A DNA stretch of 9,954 bases from Parachlamydiaceae bacterium (GCA_013815395.1 JACDGH010000075.1:1-9954), one strand, 5' to 3'; shown: positions 1 to 7,272, counted from the first letter of the stretch. Notes: generated from the letters alone by a model not told the origin. Translations and numbers: made by a program.

Positions 1-2
1 GT

Positions 3-1004
3 TCTTCTGCCAATAACCAAAACGGAATCGCTGTTTTAAGTGCATCTGAAAATAGCTCTGTTACCTTATCAAGTAAAGCTCGTGTCAATATTTCGCAAGG
101 ACAAGGGGTTTCATGCATCTTTGCTGCCTTATATGGAATCGGTAGTGAATCAACGACTCAAATTGTTGGGATGGGAAACCAAACCGATGGCTTTTTCTTT
201 GGGCTGGTAGACTCTACATTCTGTATTTTATGGAGGAATAATTCTCTTGCGACTACGATTAATCAATCAAATTGGAATGTCGATCCTATGGATGGCACTG
301 GTCCAAGCGGAATTACTCTAGACTATACTAAAGGTAATGTTTTTAAAATTCAGGCACAACTTGATTTCGGGAATGTTAACTTTTTCATTGAATCTCCATT
401 AACCGGACAATTGATATTAGTGAATCAAATCCGTTATGCAAATAATTATGTGGAGAAATCGTTAAGTAACCCAGGAATGCAATTGATGGCACAGGTAAAT
501 TCAAGTGTTTCCTTTGGCCAATTGTCGGTTGCGTCTATGGGCTTATTTCTAGAAGGAAATGAAGCTTATGCAGAAGTAAGAAATAGTGTAAGTGCCTCGA
601 AAATCATTACTACAGTATTCGAAAATATCCTTACCATTCAAAACAATCCGATCTACTCAGGAACTATTAACGAAGTGATGGTTTTGCCTAATTTGGTAAA
701 TTTATTTAATATGTCTGGGGGTGGCGATGCTTCATTTACAGTTTATCTTAATCCAATACTTTTGAATCAATCTTTTAATTCTGTCAATTCTACGTCAGTG
801 GTTTTTTACGACACATCAGGGACTATCGATTTTTCCGGGAGGTCTTTGTTTTCATTTTTTTTAGCAAGTGGATCTTCTATGTCAATTAATTTTGCCGACT
901 ACGGAGTAAGCTTAGCCCCCGGAGATTTACTTCTTTTCTCTTCTCAGAGCAACAGTGGAAATGGTTCGGTTTATGTTTCTGTTAGTTGGAGTGAGTTGTT
1001 TTAA
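3..1004 (+). CDS. 5'-truncated beta-rich surface/virion-type protein (C-terminal 333 residues)
   Basis: The reading frame is open from the first complete codon at position 3 to TAA at 1002-1004, so the gene starts before the window. The ATG at 171 is internal and has no convincing ribosome binding site. The visible part is rich in Ser, Asn, Gly and Thr, nearly free of Cys and has alternating beta-strand-like pattern. Around nt 90-470 it contains the phrases STTQIVGMG, DGFFFG, WNVDPMDGTGPSG, LDYTKGNVFKIQ and QIRYAN. From memory, this series (STQIxGxG...DGFFFG...DGTGPSG...TKGN...RYAN) occurs in a domain of giant-virus and metagenomic viral structural proteins; I could not verify this by search. 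A second beta-rich segment of about 150 residues follows and contains no motif I recognise. Exposure on the cell surface or a particle is inference from composition. No signal peptide can be judged because the N-terminus is missing. The gene ends seven bases before a strong terminator hairpin. Confidence 0.8.
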   Translation, partial: SSANNQNGIAVLSASENSSVTLSSKARVNISQGQGVSCIFAALYGIGSESTTQIVGMGNQTDGFFFGLVDSTFCILWRNNSLATTINQSNWNVDPMDGTGPSGITLDYTKGNVFKIQAQLDFGNVNFFIESPLTGQLILVNQIRYANNYVEKSLSNPGMQLMAQVNSSVSFGQLSVASMGLFLEGNEAYAEVRNSVSASKIITTVFENILTIQNNPIYSGTINEVMVLPNLVNLFNMSGGGDASFTVYLNPILLNQSFNSVNSTSVVFYDTSGTIDFSGRSLFSFFLASGSSMSINFADYGVSLAPGDLLLFSSQSNSGNGSVYVSVSWSELF

Positions 1005-1010
1005 ATTTTC

Positions 1011-1055
1011 TAATATCCTCGTTTGCATTGAAAACGAGGATATTACTCTTTTTTT
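1011..1055 (+). terminator. Rho-independent terminator between convergent genes
   Basis: A 14-bp perfect stem pairs 1011-1024 with 1032-1045, enclosing a 7-base loop. It is followed on the + strand by a T-rich tract (1047-1055). It sits seven bases after the stop of the + gene, and its T-tract overlaps the stop codon of the convergent - gene (1054-1056). On the - strand the hairpin is also transcribed just after the stop but lacks a good U-tract, so termination should be strongest for the + gene. Confidence 0.88.
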
Positions 1056-2283
1056 AAACTTGAAACTCTCTGGAAGTATAAGCATTCACAATGGCAAAGC
1101 CATGAGTTACGTGATCGATTTTTGTCATGCCATTGTGTGTTTTAAATACCGGCTTAGAAAAGAAAAGCGAAGTCCCGGGAGCATAGACGCGTTTCCCCGG
1201 ATTTTGTTCCGCAATTAGCTTAGCAATATTGTTATCGCCAGCTCCTGTTGAACAAGCGTCGAGGATGATATCTGCATCTGGCGCACAAGCGTTAAATTCG
1301 TTTTTGCCTACATGCTCTTTGTTATAGGAAAGATCTTGATTAGGGGAGAGCCCCTGTTCTTGTTGAAAGGGTAAATTGATATCGATTGATTCATGATTCC
1401 CATGTGCAACAATATCCACTACTTTAATAGGTCGGTCTGGATAGGTAAGTTTGAGTTCGTTAAGGTGTTTGAACATTTCCTCTGTGGTTCGAACGACCTT
1501 TGCAGAAACATCGAAATGCTTTTCAAATTTTCCAATCTTATAGTGATGATAGTAATAAACAGGATCTCCCAAAATTGCCCCATTGTAATCCTGATCACTC
1601 ACAAAGTAGGCGCAGAGTGGTCTTTTTGTATTTACTAATTTATCGTTAATTTTGGCAAAATCTGAGTCTAATCTATCGATATTGTGTTTTAAAGCTGATT
1701 GACTACTGTCCATTCTTAGAACTTCTCCAATCAGCTGTTTATATCTTTTTATTTTTCCGAATAATCTAGAGAATACGCCTTTCTCTATTTGGAAATCTTT
1801 GAAACGAAGCGCATATGCTGTCGAGAAATAAGCAGGCATTTCTCTTGGAATCATGAAAAAGCGACTGAGGAAAGGAGCTTTTGGATAAGAATTTGACTTT
1901 TCAATATCTCCTCTTAACGCAAAATTTCTAGATAAATCTTCTCTTGTAAGAAGGTTGGGAGCCTTCAAATTAAAATGAAGATAAGCCGCAGACCAAATAA
2001 GAGTAAAAGCGCTGCTCTCTAACCACTGGGTGGTTTTTTGAAGGGGTTTCGAGCTTGCTAATGCTAAAGGGACTGAGAGGATTAAACATGAACCGCTAAC
2101 TAACGTTTCTATCAATGCCACCACTGTTGTAAGAGCATATCCTATTTCTGCTGCCAGGCGAGCCTTGCCTGATGGGAGTTGATAAAATTTTTGGTCGCTT
2201 TTTAACCAATTTCCTTCGTTACCCTGCGGATTTCTAATTGTAGTTATAGTCGTAACTAGTTTACTTGAAATTGAGTAAATCAT
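1054..2283 (-). CDS. Caspase/CHAT-like (clan CD) cysteine peptidase with N-terminal hydrophobic segment
   Basis: A 409-residue protein. Seen: a hydrophobic stretch at residues about 43-77, long enough for one membrane helix or a tight hairpin, with a second less hydrophobic stretch at 90-105. A helical linker follows, then a C-terminal alpha/beta region from about 221. That region shows a strand with the phrase YFVSDQDYNG, a strand ending in VVDIVAHGN (His294) and a strand ending in DIILDACSTG (Cys344). The strand-HG...strand-(D/S)AC-x-TG arrangement, with the two residues 50 apart, is the catalytic dyad layout of clan CD peptidases such as caspases, CHAT and C80-type domains. Family membership is inferred from this pattern only; which subfamily is unclear. 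ATG at 2283 is favoured because AAGGA lies five bases upstream. The gene is convergent with the upstream partial gene and divergent from the AAA protein gene at 2597. An N-terminal bilobed hydrophobic region would fit an inclusion-membrane-type secreted protein, but this is speculative. Confidence 0.72.
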   Translation of the reverse strand: MIYSISSKLVTTITTIRNPQGNEGNWLKSDQKFYQLPSGKARLAAEIGYALTTVVALIETLVSGSCLILSVPLALASSKPLQKTTQWLESSAFTLIWSAAYLHFNLKAPNLLTREDLSRNFALRGDIEKSNSYPKAPFLSRFFMIPREMPAYFSTAYALRFKDFQIEKGVFSRLFGKIKRYKQLIGEVLRMDSSQSALKHNIDRLDSDFAKINDKLVNTKRPLCAYFVSDQDYNGAILGDPVYYYHHYKIGKFEKHFDVSAKVVRTTEEMFKHLNELKLTYPDRPIKVVDIVAHGNHESIDINLPFQQEQGLSPNQDLSYNKEHVGKNEFNACAPDADIILDACSTGAGDNNIAKLIAEQNPGKRVYAPGTSLFFSKPVFKTHNGMTKIDHVTHGFAIVNAYTSREFQV

Positions 2284-2319
2284 TAATATCCTTAATGTTT
2301 CTTTTAATTATTTTAAAAT

Positions 2320-2325
2320 ATTATA
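2320..2325 (-). promoter_or_regulatory. Candidate -10 box for the caspase-like gene
   Basis: The - strand reads TATAAT here, 37 bases upstream of the start codon at 2283. No good -35 hexamer stands at 16-18 bp. In DNA this AT-rich, such a match can arise by chance, so it is tentative. Confidence 0.35.
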
Positions 2326-2521
2326 TCAATTAAATGTAAAGAATTTATAAAGAAAGATAAAATTAATTAATGAAAAAAATAATATTGATTCGTAGGGTGA
2401 TTTGTCGTCATAAAAATATACAATTAAGTTATTGAACATCTAATTTTTTAATATTTAAAAATTATTTTATTTAATTTTTTTTAATAACCAATTTAATAAA
2501 ATATTTACTAAAATATAAAGA

Positions 2522-2550
2522 TTGACTTATTAATTATATAAAAATATACT
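2522..2550 (+). promoter_or_regulatory. Sigma70-type promoter for the AAA protein gene
   Basis: TTGACT at 2522-2527 is followed, after exactly 17 bp, by TATACT at 2545-2550; each differs from consensus by one base. This would start transcription near 2557 and give a leader of about 40 bases. AGGG at 2583-2586 is the likely ribosome binding site, ten bases before ATG at 2597, which is slightly long spacing. Confidence 0.7.
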
Positions 2551-2596
2551 AACCAAATAAAATTAATTTAAATAATTTAATTAGGGTTCGAATTTT

Positions 2597-4654
2597 ATGT
2601 ATGCTATTCCAGTCGGTTTCAGTTCTTTTTTAAAGTATGAGCAAACTTTTTCGGTTAACAAGCCAATTACCGCTCTTTTTGCGTTAAAAGCCGCATATGA
2701 TTTTACTACCACTAGTACAGCAACCGATCTCTGGTATAAACTTAAAGATCATTTTGTGGCCCCCACTGAACTAGGTCAACAAATACGCAACTATGCCAAA
2801 AAAACAACTGAACGAAACATTCTTGAAGAGGATTTTAATCTTTTTAATCAGAACATAGTCAGGGCTTTCCATTCTGCTGAATACCCTCAGCTACAGCATT
2901 TTATTGCTAAATCATTTGACAAACTTTCTGATAAGCAGTTAAATAGCGTTTTAAAAGCTCTTTTCTCATCATTTGCAGAAAATCCATCCCCCCTTATTAA
3001 AAAATTAAAAAATCTATTTTCTTTGCAGAAAATCGAATATATGATCAAAACAGAATTTTTCAATTTTTCTTGTACCGCAGATGTAATTAAAGATTTAGCT
3101 CAGAAAAAGGGCCCTGAATTTGATAAAGTTAAAGTTAATGCATTAAATGTCCTTAAAAGGACCGTAAAGCTTTATTTTATTAATACTCTTGATTTTGTAG
3201 TCAATACCACTATGTATATCTTCCAGCTTAAGAATTTTTTTGAGTATGAAGAAAGCAAATATTCAATGGAGAGTTATCAAGCTCAGATGAAATATCAAGC
3301 ATTTCGAGATAATATCGCCATGGTCAGTGGGTGGCTACTGGCCTTAAGTCTTTATACCCAGAGTCTTTATGCCACAGCATTGATAGGGGGTATTGTAGCC
3401 ATTGCAATTGTGGCGACAACTGCTATTTATTTTAAATGGTTCAAACCTTGCCCAGATAAAATTAATTTCTGTCAAAATCTGGTTACTGACGCAATTAAAG
3501 GGAATTTACCGCCAGTATATTGTCGCGAAAAAGAAATTGATGATCTTATTGATGCTTTATGTGCAAATAATGATGCTGTGCGTAAATTGGTAATGCTTTT
3601 AGGACCATCCGGATCTGGTAAAACTGAAATTGTAAATGGACTTGCGCATCGAATCGCAAATGGAACAGTCCCAAAGCAGTTAATAGGGAAAAAAGTATTT
3701 TCAATAAATACAAAAAAATTGACTGCAGAGGGTCAAGTGCAATTAGGGGATCGTCTGGATGCGATTAGCCGTGCAATACAGGGTTACGAAGATGAAACAA
3801 TTTTCTTTTTTGATGAATTTCAAAGTGCATTCAATGCAGACAAATCGAAAGATATTTCGCAAGATTTCAAAACATTATTCAATCGCGGATCTAATAAATT
3901 TAAACGCTCTATTGCAGCGACCACGCAAATTGAGTATGAGGAGTTTGTCAGTAAAGATGCTGCAATTGTAAGACGATTACATAGGCTTTATGTCAATCCA
4001 ATGACAGATGAACAAACACAAGTGATATTAAGTAAATTTGTGCAGACTGAAGGATTGGATTTGTTGGTTGATCAACAAGCTATTGAATTACTTGCACATC
4101 TTAGAAATAGCCTTGATGGCCTTTTTCAAGAATGTGCACAACCAGATACTTCATTATCCATTCTTTCTTTGGCCTTTACAAAAGCACGTTCTGTAAAATC
4201 CAGTGTGCAAGATGAAGAGTTAAGAAAACTAGAAATGGAAAAAGGTATACTTCAATGCCTTGATCAAATTACCTACGGTGCAAATAGCCTAACATATTCA
4301 GAGATTGGACATGATAGAGCAGTCAAGATAAATGCTATTCAGAGGCGAGTAAATCAAATTAATGATGAAATTCATCTGGCTCAAAAAGCATCTAAGAAAT
4401 TTCTAAAGCTTGTTTTATCGCGAAAAAAAATCAAAGAGAAATTAGAGCGCGATTCTATAAAACTTGTAAATTCTACTAATCAAAATGCTTTAAAAGAATT
4501 TATTTTAGAACATCACTTTTTACAAAACGCAATTAATGATGTGGTAAAGATCAAAAGTAATCAGTTAAAAACCGCATCTTTGCGTGTAGATAAAGAATTA
4601 GTGGTATCGATTATTGATGACGAAAGAAAGCGAAGAATTAAAAAAGAAAAATAA
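2597..4654 (+). CDS. Membrane-linked protein with a single ClpB D1-type AAA+ module
   Basis: A 685-residue protein. Residues 1-240 are helical and unrecognised. Residues about 242-280 form a strongly hydrophobic segment that could be a two-pass hairpin; a weaker hydrophobic stretch lies at about 189-215. An AAA+ module follows that aligns by eye with ClpA/ClpB D1: an REKEIDDLI lead-in, Walker A GPSGSGKT (336-343), the NGTVPKQLIGKKV segment, Walker B FFFDEF (Asp406, Glu407), AATTQ at the sensor 1 position (about 440-444) and RR at 459-460 in the arginine-finger position. The D1 small domain then runs into a charged helical region starting near 539, comparable to the ClpB middle region. The C-terminal LRVDKELVVSIIDDE (662-676) resembles the ClpB linker that precedes WTGIPV and D2, yet no second AAA domain follows. 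The usual N-terminal Clp repeats are absent. The loop matching the ClpB pore loop (GAKYRGEFE) reads EGQVQLGD at 378-385, without the aromatic residue. ATP hydrolysis is likely; substrate threading is doubtful. Cellular role unknown. Confidence 0.82.
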   Translation: MYAIPVGFSSFLKYEQTFSVNKPITALFALKAAYDFTTTSTATDLWYKLKDHFVAPTELGQQIRNYAKKTTERNILEEDFNLFNQNIVRAFHSAEYPQLQHFIAKSFDKLSDKQLNSVLKALFSSFAENPSPLIKKLKNLFSLQKIEYMIKTEFFNFSCTADVIKDLAQKKGPEFDKVKVNALNVLKRTVKLYFINTLDFVVNTTMYIFQLKNFFEYEESKYSMESYQAQMKYQAFRDNIAMVSGWLLALSLYTQSLYATALIGGIVAIAIVATTAIYFKWFKPCPDKINFCQNLVTDAIKGNLPPVYCREKEIDDLIDALCANNDAVRKLVMLLGPSGSGKTEIVNGLAHRIANGTVPKQLIGKKVFSINTKKLTAEGQVQLGDRLDAISRAIQGYEDETIFFFDEFQSAFNADKSKDISQDFKTLFNRGSNKFKRSIAATTQIEYEEFVSKDAAIVRRLHRLYVNPMTDEQTQVILSKFVQTEGLDLLVDQQAIELLAHLRNSLDGLFQECAQPDTSLSILSLAFTKARSVKSSVQDEELRKLEMEKGILQCLDQITYGANSLTYSEIGHDRAVKINAIQRRVNQINDEIHLAQKASKKFLKLVLSRKKIKEKLERDSIKLVNSTNQNALKEFILEHHFLQNAINDVVKIKSNQLKTASLRVDKELVVSIIDDERKRRIKKEK

Positions 4655-4671
4655 ATTTCCATAATATATCC

Positions 4672-4831
4672 AGACGCCTTCGAAAATCAGTTTTTGACAA
4701 AGAGAAAACTCTCGACTTTCAACGATCAAAATCGACTCCATATTCATATATTGGATCGATTTTGATCGTTGAATGTTGGGGAATTCTTAAAGTCAAAAAT
4801 TCGATTTTCGAATGCGTTTTTCGAATGCGTT
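4672..4831. repeat. Long nested palindrome with tandem 13-mer (possible MITE-like or intergenic repeat)
   Basis: The inner arms 4718-4735 and 4756-4773 are perfect 18-base inverted copies. A further four-base pairing (4737-4740 with 4752-4755) continues inward after a bulged C. The outer arms 4675-4698 and 4792-4816 match at about 22 of 25 positions, and the sequence between outer and inner arms pairs only weakly. On the right side the unit TTTTCGAATGCGT is repeated twice in tandem (4805-4817 and 4818-4830). The structure begins 20 bases after the AAA gene stop and sits between two convergent genes. It could be a miniature transposable element or an intergenic palindromic repeat that also stops or stabilises both transcripts. 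No transposase is present, and no clear target-site duplication was identified. Confidence 0.72.
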
Positions 4832-4873
4832 TAGGTATAATTCTTCTACATTTTCTTTGCCTTGGAAATTTGC

Positions 4874-6070
4874 TTAATTTGCAAAAATCTCGGAATATTT
4901 GTCTTTGATGGCTTTAGGAGGTTGTTTCAATAAATCTTTAGCATGCAAATCCCTTATTAATTCTTCCTTTGGATCTAAGATACTTCCCATTTCAATCAAA
5001 CGGGATAATAAATTTTCCATAACATTGACATTAGGATATTGTTTTAGATATTCGGCTTTTTCCTCATTTGACATGCCTTTAGTCATTTCAACAATACAAT
5101 TTTCAAACGGTTTTAAAGAAAAACTTGTCGACCAAGAAGCAAAGAAAATGCTGGCTAGTCTTTTAGCAGCTTTTTCATTTTCCGCTTTCACAACTCGATG
5201 AAGAGTTGCTTTAATTTTTCCGGCAGTCTTCTTTTCCAATTGTTCCCCAGTATTGACGATCAAATAACCTTTTTGAACGTTAATGGATTTCCAAACTCCC
5301 ATTTTATCACGCAATTGCAAGCCGGGTCCTGTTGCGGGAGGAAGAAGCGTCAAACAATTAAGGTCATAGTGAGCCCCTGCCCTTGGTGCATTACTTTCTG
5401 AAGCAAAATAGTGAGCTAAGCGCAGTAAATTGTGGGCTGATGTAATACTTTGAGAGACGTTTTCAGTAGATTCACCTAGATATTCAGCTATAAGGCTCAT
5501 GCAACTTGTGGCGTAGGTTGTCAAAATGCTTTGATACTCTTCCATGGTGCTTTTGAAAGCCTCTTGTTCTTGTAAGCTTGAAAAAGTAGGCCATTTCTTA
5601 TAATTCGGAGGAATAAAATATGTTTCTTTGTTGTCCGGTTGTGAAGCACCGGCAGCTGTTTCAAAACCCTGAGGCCAAAAACCAGTTTGAAAATTATTTT
5701 TGTGGTCATCTTCCATTTTTTTCTGATGGGACTGAGAAAAATAGGCCTCCATTTGGGCCGTCACTTTTTCAATTAAAGACGATATTTCCTCAGCTTTAAT
5801 AGCTACAAAACCCACTTCTTTTAAGGCACTTCCAAAGGCATTAACTTGATTAATTCGCTCTTGCCCTGTAGAGGTGATAATAGCAGCTAAATCAAATAAG
5901 GGGATTTTAGCATCATCTATGCTAACAACTTCCGAACTTTTCTGTTCAATACAAGATTCTTTAAAAGATTTTGATGTGGGTGCTGTACCCATGGTTGCCA
6001 TATGTGTAAATTGCTCATATTCAGCGGGTGTGAGCACCCCTTCTCTAACGAAATTTGATATCAGTGACAT
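4874..6070 (-). CDS. Fe(II)/2-oxoglutarate-dependent oxygenase, isopenicillin N synthase-like
   Basis: A 398-residue protein of the plant-type/IPNS-like dioxygenase family. The first 55 residues are an extra leader. The DIOX_N-type region starts at IPLFDL (56-61) and includes the GFVAIK segment (87-92). The core double-stranded beta-helix carries HYD at 234-236 (iron ligands His234 and Asp236), the GPGLQLRD...W segment (248-260), GYLIVNTGEQLE (268-279) and LHRVV with the third ligand His291. Arg304 in KRLASIFF matches the 2-oxoglutarate-binding Arg of the family RxS motif, but Ala stands where Ser is usual. The family couples 2-oxoglutarate decarboxylation to hydroxylation, desaturation or ring closure of a small substrate; IPNS itself uses no 2-oxoglutarate, so co-substrate use is uncertain. 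The C-terminal 80 residues extend beyond the core. The substrate cannot be read from sequence. It is likely cytoplasmic and monocistronic. The ribosome binding site is weak (AAAGAG about eight bases upstream), and I saw no confident promoter. Confidence 0.85.
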   Translation of the reverse strand: MSLISNFVREGVLTPAEYEQFTHMATMGTAPTSKSFKESCIEQKSSEVVSIDDAKIPLFDLAAIITSTGQERINQVNAFGSALKEVGFVAIKAEEISSLIEKVTAQMEAYFSQSHQKKMEDDHKNNFQTGFWPQGFETAAGASQPDNKETYFIPPNYKKWPTFSSLQEQEAFKSTMEEYQSILTTYATSCMSLIAEYLGESTENVSQSITSAHNLLRLAHYFASESNAPRAGAHYDLNCLTLLPPATGPGLQLRDKMGVWKSINVQKGYLIVNTGEQLEKKTAGKIKATLHRVVKAENEKAAKRLASIFFASWSTSFSLKPFENCIVEMTKGMSNEEKAEYLKQYPNVNVMENLLSRLIEMGSILDPKEELIRDLHAKDLLKQPPKAIKDKYSEIFAN

Positions 6071-6367
6071 AATATGCTCTTTGTATTTATAAATTTTAGC
6101 TAGTTTAATTACTCAGGGTTAACTGCAAGTAGTTCAAATATTTTTTTGGACTAGGTGAAGCTTACAGTAACAGGTGTTTTTTTTAAAATGCATTTTTTAA
6201 AATAGATTTACAAAACCCGCGTAATTATAGTGGAAAAAAATCAGTGCCATCGCATATTAACGATGAAAAGAGAGTTAAGAGTTTAGCTATTTAGACACTT
6301 GTACGAAGTAGGGTAGTTAGCAAAATTAAAATCAAGAATTGAGTAACTTTTATATTAAAGGGATATT
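6071..6367. other. Divergent intergenic region between oxygenase and nitroreductase genes
   Basis: A 297-base stretch with no coding signal. It contains a direct repeat of TTTTTTAAAAT (copies near 6179-6189 and 6193-6203) and AT-rich blocks near both starts. I could not assign a convincing -35/-10 pair for either gene, and no operator palindrome or riboswitch was recognised. Confidence 0.55.
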
Positions 6368-6964
6368 ATGAATAATCATTCAAAGTTAAATGATGCTTGC
6401 CTCAATCAACTTTTTCTTGAGGCAAGAAGTTTTAATGTATGGCAAGATAAAAGGGTTTCCGAAGAGATAATTTATGAATTATATGATCTTTTGAAGATGG
6501 GACCAACCAGTGCTAACGGATGTCCAGCGCGGTTTTTATTCATCAAATCAAAAGAAGCTAAGGGAAGATTGATCCCATGTTTGATGGAAAAAAATATTAA
6601 CAAAACTATGCAAGCACCCCTCAATGTAATTGTATCATGGGACAATGAATTTTATGAATATTTTAAAACGCTCACTCCAAATCAGGATTGGAAGCCATTT
6701 TTTGAAGGTAAATTAGAGATGGTACATTCAACCGTATTTCGCAATAGCTCTTTACAAGGAGCCTACATGATTCTTGCTGCACGCGCTCTTGGTTTAGATT
6801 GCGGTCCAATGTCAGGTTTTGATAATGGCAAAGTGGATAAAGAATTTTTTTCCAATACAACTTGGAGGTCTAATTTTATTTGCAATATTGGTTATGGGGA
6901 TATTTCTGGACTTTATCCACGTAATCCGCGTTTAGAGTTTGGGGATGCTTGCGAAATAATCTGA
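6368..6964 (+). CDS. rutE: RutE-family nitroreductase (malonic semialdehyde reductase-like)
   Basis: A 198-residue flavoprotein very close in length and sequence pattern to Escherichia coli RutE, which reduces malonic semialdehyde to 3-hydroxypropionate in uracil breakdown. Seen motifs in order: KMGPTSANGCPARF (43-56), KTMQAPLNVIVSWDNEFYE (79-97), FRNSSLQGAYMILAARALG (124-142), DCGPMSGFD (144-152), SNFICNIGYGD (168-178) and PRLEFGDAC (187-195). These correspond to the FMN-binding and active-site blocks of the family. No signal peptide or membrane segment is present, so it is expected to be cytoplasmic with FMN and NAD(P)H. The AAAGGGA ribosome binding site lies four to five bases before ATG and fixes the start. 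No other rut or pyrimidine-degradation gene is in the window, so the physiological substrate may be a different aldehyde, quinone or enone. No clear terminator follows. Confidence 0.9.
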   Translation: MNNHSKLNDACLNQLFLEARSFNVWQDKRVSEEIIYELYDLLKMGPTSANGCPARFLFIKSKEAKGRLIPCLMEKNINKTMQAPLNVIVSWDNEFYEYFKTLTPNQDWKPFFEGKLEMVHSTVFRNSSLQGAYMILAARALGLDCGPMSGFDNGKVDKEFFSNTTWRSNFICNIGYGDISGLYPRNPRLEFGDACEII

Positions 6965-7272
6965 ATTTTAAGGAAGGCTCTGCAAAAATCTTAAAAAGAT
7001 AAGCACATATAACTCCTACAAAACTATTACCATTCATTGGAATTTTTATTTCTTCTTGGTAACCATTGAGAAGTCCCACGCTTAAATGTTGACCTCATTG
7101 CTAGGCCGCCGCGATTTTCGATCATCCAGTTCATCTAATGTGCGCTTTGATAATAGCTATTTTAAGCGAAAAGACTGTTGGGTTAAATGATGTTTGAAAA
7201 GAGCTTGCTTTTAGCGATTCCCAGAAAATTAAGAAAGGGTTTCTGTGATTACTATTTGAAATCAATTTTTTT

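Larger units (their letters stand above)
2284..2596. other. AT-rich divergent intergenic region
   Basis: These 313 bases separate two divergent genes. They are overwhelmingly A and T with many short poly-A/T runs, stops in every frame and no RNA gene I can recognise. Promoters for both flanking genes must lie here. Such DNA is typical of curved, nucleoid-protein-binding control regions, but no specific operator is visible. Confidence 0.7.

Noticed and set aside
171..1004. Treating the ATG at 171 as the start of the first gene
   Set aside because: The frame is open to position 3 with the same composition and with motif residues upstream of 171, and no ribosome binding site precedes this ATG.
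1393..1638. An 81-codon + strand frame inside the caspase-like gene
   Set aside because: It is antisense to a region encoding the catalytic His motif; composition is what a shadow frame would give.
2597..4654. Calling the AAA protein ClpB or ClpA
   Set aside because: It has only one AAA module, no Clp N-terminal repeats, an added membrane segment and no pore-loop aromatic, so an orthologous name would mislead.
6876..7079. A 67-codon - strand reading frame overlapping the end of rutE
   Set aside because: It runs antisense through the conserved rutE C-terminus and has no convincing start signal or recognised family. The part beyond rutE (about 6970-7035, with GGCTCTGCAAAAA at one edge) might be an insertion-sequence end, but I found no matching second end.
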